Assembly: GCF_006363955.1 (NCBI RefSeq)
Contig: NZ_CP040948.1
Coordinates: 2,356,001-2,420,000, forward strand
Source of the DNA: Methylophilus medardicus
GTDB taxonomy: Bacteria > Pseudomonadota > Gammaproteobacteria > Burkholderiales > Methylophilaceae
Reading direction: 5' to 3'
DNA: 64,000 bases
In this document: positions 62,342 through 64,000 of the stretch, one piece after another
Layout: every line of letters starts with the position of its first letter
Position numbering within the stretch: the stretch's first letter is position 1
Translations under genes and position numbers: made by a program
The notes under the pieces: generated by a model
What the model saw: only the letters and a program-made list of their open reading frames with translations
Told to the model about the DNA's origin: nothing
The model's database searches: none

Positions 62342-63970
62342 ATGCTTTTAGGGCTATACAAGATTAAACATACCGTTTTATTTGCCGCCTCTGAGGTGCG
62401 ATGGCTGTTTGCTTTTGTACTCTTTGCGTTGATAGGCCAGCTACAAGCAGCCACATTCGGTGAACTGGCAATTGCTTCCCCACCGGGACAGCCGCTGTTG
62501 GCGCAGGTGTCGCTCAATCAAGTGTTGCCTGACACAGATGTCAGCTGTTTCAGTTTAAGCCAGTCACCGGCGGCTGACCCTGATGCTGCGCATGTGCATT
62601 TAGAATACACCACGCTGAGCAGCCAACAAGGGGCTTTGCTGCTGTGGACAGATCTCGCGATTACCAAGCCAATCACCGTCACCCTGATTGACCGCTGCCA
62701 ACATTCGCGCCACGTTTTCACCATTCAACCTGACAACACTACCACGGTTGTGAATACACTTGCCGCCGTCAAACCAGTCGTCGAAGTCGCTAGCCCACCG
62801 CTAGAGACTACAGAACCGCCTGCCGCGCCTGCGATCCCTGTAGAGGCTTATACTGCATTACAAACTCAAATTAACGACTTGCAACAGCATTTCAAACAGT
62901 TACAAACGAAGTCTGATGTCCTCTACGCCAGCAACTTAGCGCAAGCGAGCATCCTTGCCACGTTAAAAACCCAGCTGACTCAGCTGCAAAACGAGAATCA
63001 TATTTTGCGAACGTTGGTGATTGCTTTGGGGCTGGCGCTGATTGCGAGCGGATTCTTCTTTGCAGATTGGCTACGCCAGCATGCGGCTGCCCCCAAAGTC
63101 CATAAGGCGCGTCCTTCGGCGCAACAATTAGCAGGCACTGCCGATACGGCGATGGGGCCGGCGACGCGTCCGCTCTCTGGCCAGGCTTTTTCTTCCACCT
63201 TACCGCCCGCCCCGTCCGCGTCTGAGTCGCCGGGGATGAATCCCGCCACCCAACCACCCTTACAAGCCAAAGCAAACAGCCGCTTAAAATCGGTGCCCAT
63301 GCATGCCAATGATGATGCAGTCGCGCCACATGGTGCGCCTTACAAGGTGAGTTCGCAACAAAGCACGCAAGCAGTCATGCAAGATGCTTCTAGATTGTTC
63401 ACCAACGGGCGCGTCAATCAGGCGATTGAGCACATTCAACAGCACCTGGCCAAGCACCCAAAATCTTCACCATGGATGTGGTTATATCTACTTGATCTGT
63501 TATCCAAAGAGGGCAAACAACATGCGTTCGATTTGGTGGCCGCAGAGTGCCGCAAACACTTTAATCTGAATGTAGACCACACGCCAGACAGCAAACTGCC
63601 GGGGATAGAATCGCTGCCGCGCGTGATGAAAGCCTTGCAGCAAGCTTGGGGCACGCCACAAGTGATTGCACTGATTGATGACTTGGTTTACAACACCCGA
63701 CTGGTGCCGCGCATGGGTTTTGAACGAAGCGTATTTGAAGATTTGATGCTGTTGAAAGAAATCGCGTGCCAGACACAAAACCTACCTGCAGTGCCGCCGA
63801 CACCCGCATCAGCCAGCCAAGAAACCCCCATCAGCGGTAATTTACGTGAGCTTCAGCAACTGTCAGAAGATATTTATGTGCTGGCGCCGATTGAGCACAC
63901 GCCGTTTCAGTATTGGACAGACTTCTCGTTTGAGCTAGACGAAGCCTCAACTTTACGCAAATCTGCCTAA
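62342..63970 (+). CDS. FimV-like envelope protein, short form
   Basis: A 542-residue protein with the FimV N-terminal motif after its signal peptide (LQAATFGELAIASPPGQPLLAQVSL). A coiled coil (~165-220), one membrane helix (~225-243, IALGLALIASGFFFADWL) and a long Pro/Ala-rich cytoplasmic linker (~250-340) follow, then a helical TPR-like region (~345-500). Canonical FimV is much longer, with a LysM domain and a conserved C-terminal motif; I see neither. FimV proteins organise the cell pole and type IV pili, which fits pilSR and rpoN in this window. Position next to the ribosomal pair is divergent. Confidence 0.8.
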   Translation: MLLGLYKIKHTVLFAASEVRWLFAFVLFALIGQLQAATFGELAIASPPGQPLLAQVSLNQVLPDTDVSCFSLSQSPAADPDAAHVHLEYTTLSSQQGALLLWTDLAITKPITVTLIDRCQHSRHVFTIQPDNTTTVVNTLAAVKPVVEVASPPLETTEPPAAPAIPVEAYTALQTQINDLQQHFKQLQTKSDVLYASNLAQASILATLKTQLTQLQNENHILRTLVIALGLALIASGFFFADWLRQHAAAPKVHKARPSAQQLAGTADTAMGPATRPLSGQAFSSTLPPAPSASESPGMNPATQPPLQAKANSRLKSVPMHANDDAVAPHGAPYKVSSQQSTQAVMQDASRLFTNGRVNQAIEHIQQHLAKHPKSSPWMWLYLLDLLSKEGKQHAFDLVAAECRKHFNLNVDHTPDSKLPGIESLPRVMKALQQAWGTPQVIALIDDLVYNTRLVPRMGFERSVFEDLMLLKEIACQTQNLPAVPPTPASASQETPISGNLRELQQLSEDIYVLAPIEHTPFQYWTDFSFELDEASTLRKSA

Positions 63971-64000
63971 ACAATAACTTACCGCTATTCCGATGGTGAT

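Overview
The window reads as a stretch of chromosome from a betaproteobacterium, most likely an obligate or near-obligate methylotroph of the Methylophilaceae type (inference). The housekeeping order fits this: yebC-ruvC, fmdB-DUF502-aspS, pilS-pilR, purM with divergent perM and hda, kdsD-lptC-lptA-lptB-rpoN, and rplM-rpsI-argC-DUF6776-bactofilin-erpA. Two SoxY-SoxZ fusion carriers, a type linked to quinoprotein (methanol) dehydrogenases, support the methylotroph reading. I see no IS element, prophage, CRISPR array, tRNA or rRNA. Coding density is high, with three gene-free gaps over 300 bases: 3282-3600, 9402-9933 and 62008-62341.

Layout. 1-3319: ruvC (cut by the window edge), yebC, and a marR-NTF2-EamA efflux operon with a consensus promoter carrying a palindromic operator. 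3471-9578: a FecI/FecR/FecA cell-surface signalling operon, ending in a translationally coupled secreted protein that I read as a seven-bladed propeller plus a LamG-like module. 9934-15425: a DabA-DabB inorganic carbon uptake operon led by an unrecognised 62-residue ORF, with a divergent NhaR-like LysR gene and a shared sequence motif in both control regions. 15579-18667: CBS protein, YjbQ, the first SoxYZ fusion with a CRP-like site, a VOC protein and apt. 18750-25061: aspS operon, gcvH, a PBP7-type endopeptidase, and an ECF sigma factor operon with DUF3619 and DUF3106.

25352-39399: pilSR, a cation exchanger, ampD, a dicarboxylate/amino-acid symporter with a coupled GNAT, an RsmB-like methyltransferase with two DUF3108 proteins and purM, then perM, hda and a CHASE3-GGDEF diguanylate cyclase. 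39518-49751: a COG2509-like flavoprotein, ahpC-ahpF, bepA with a second (Tat-type) SoxYZ fusion, moaC, a ThiO-like oxidase and a Kef-type antiporter. 49981-54598: the LPS export block with rpoN, from which kdsC is missing. 54642-63970: tyrS, anmK, gltA, erpA, bactofilin, a shortened DUF6776 protein, argC, rpsI, rplM and a FimV-like protein.

The least ordinary parts are the fec-like operon with its propeller-lectin partner, the dab operon with its extra first ORF and shared operator, and the two SoxYZ fusions with different export signals. Several genes (marR, kdsD, perhaps anmK) have a -10 element so close to the start codon that their mRNAs would be leaderless or nearly so.
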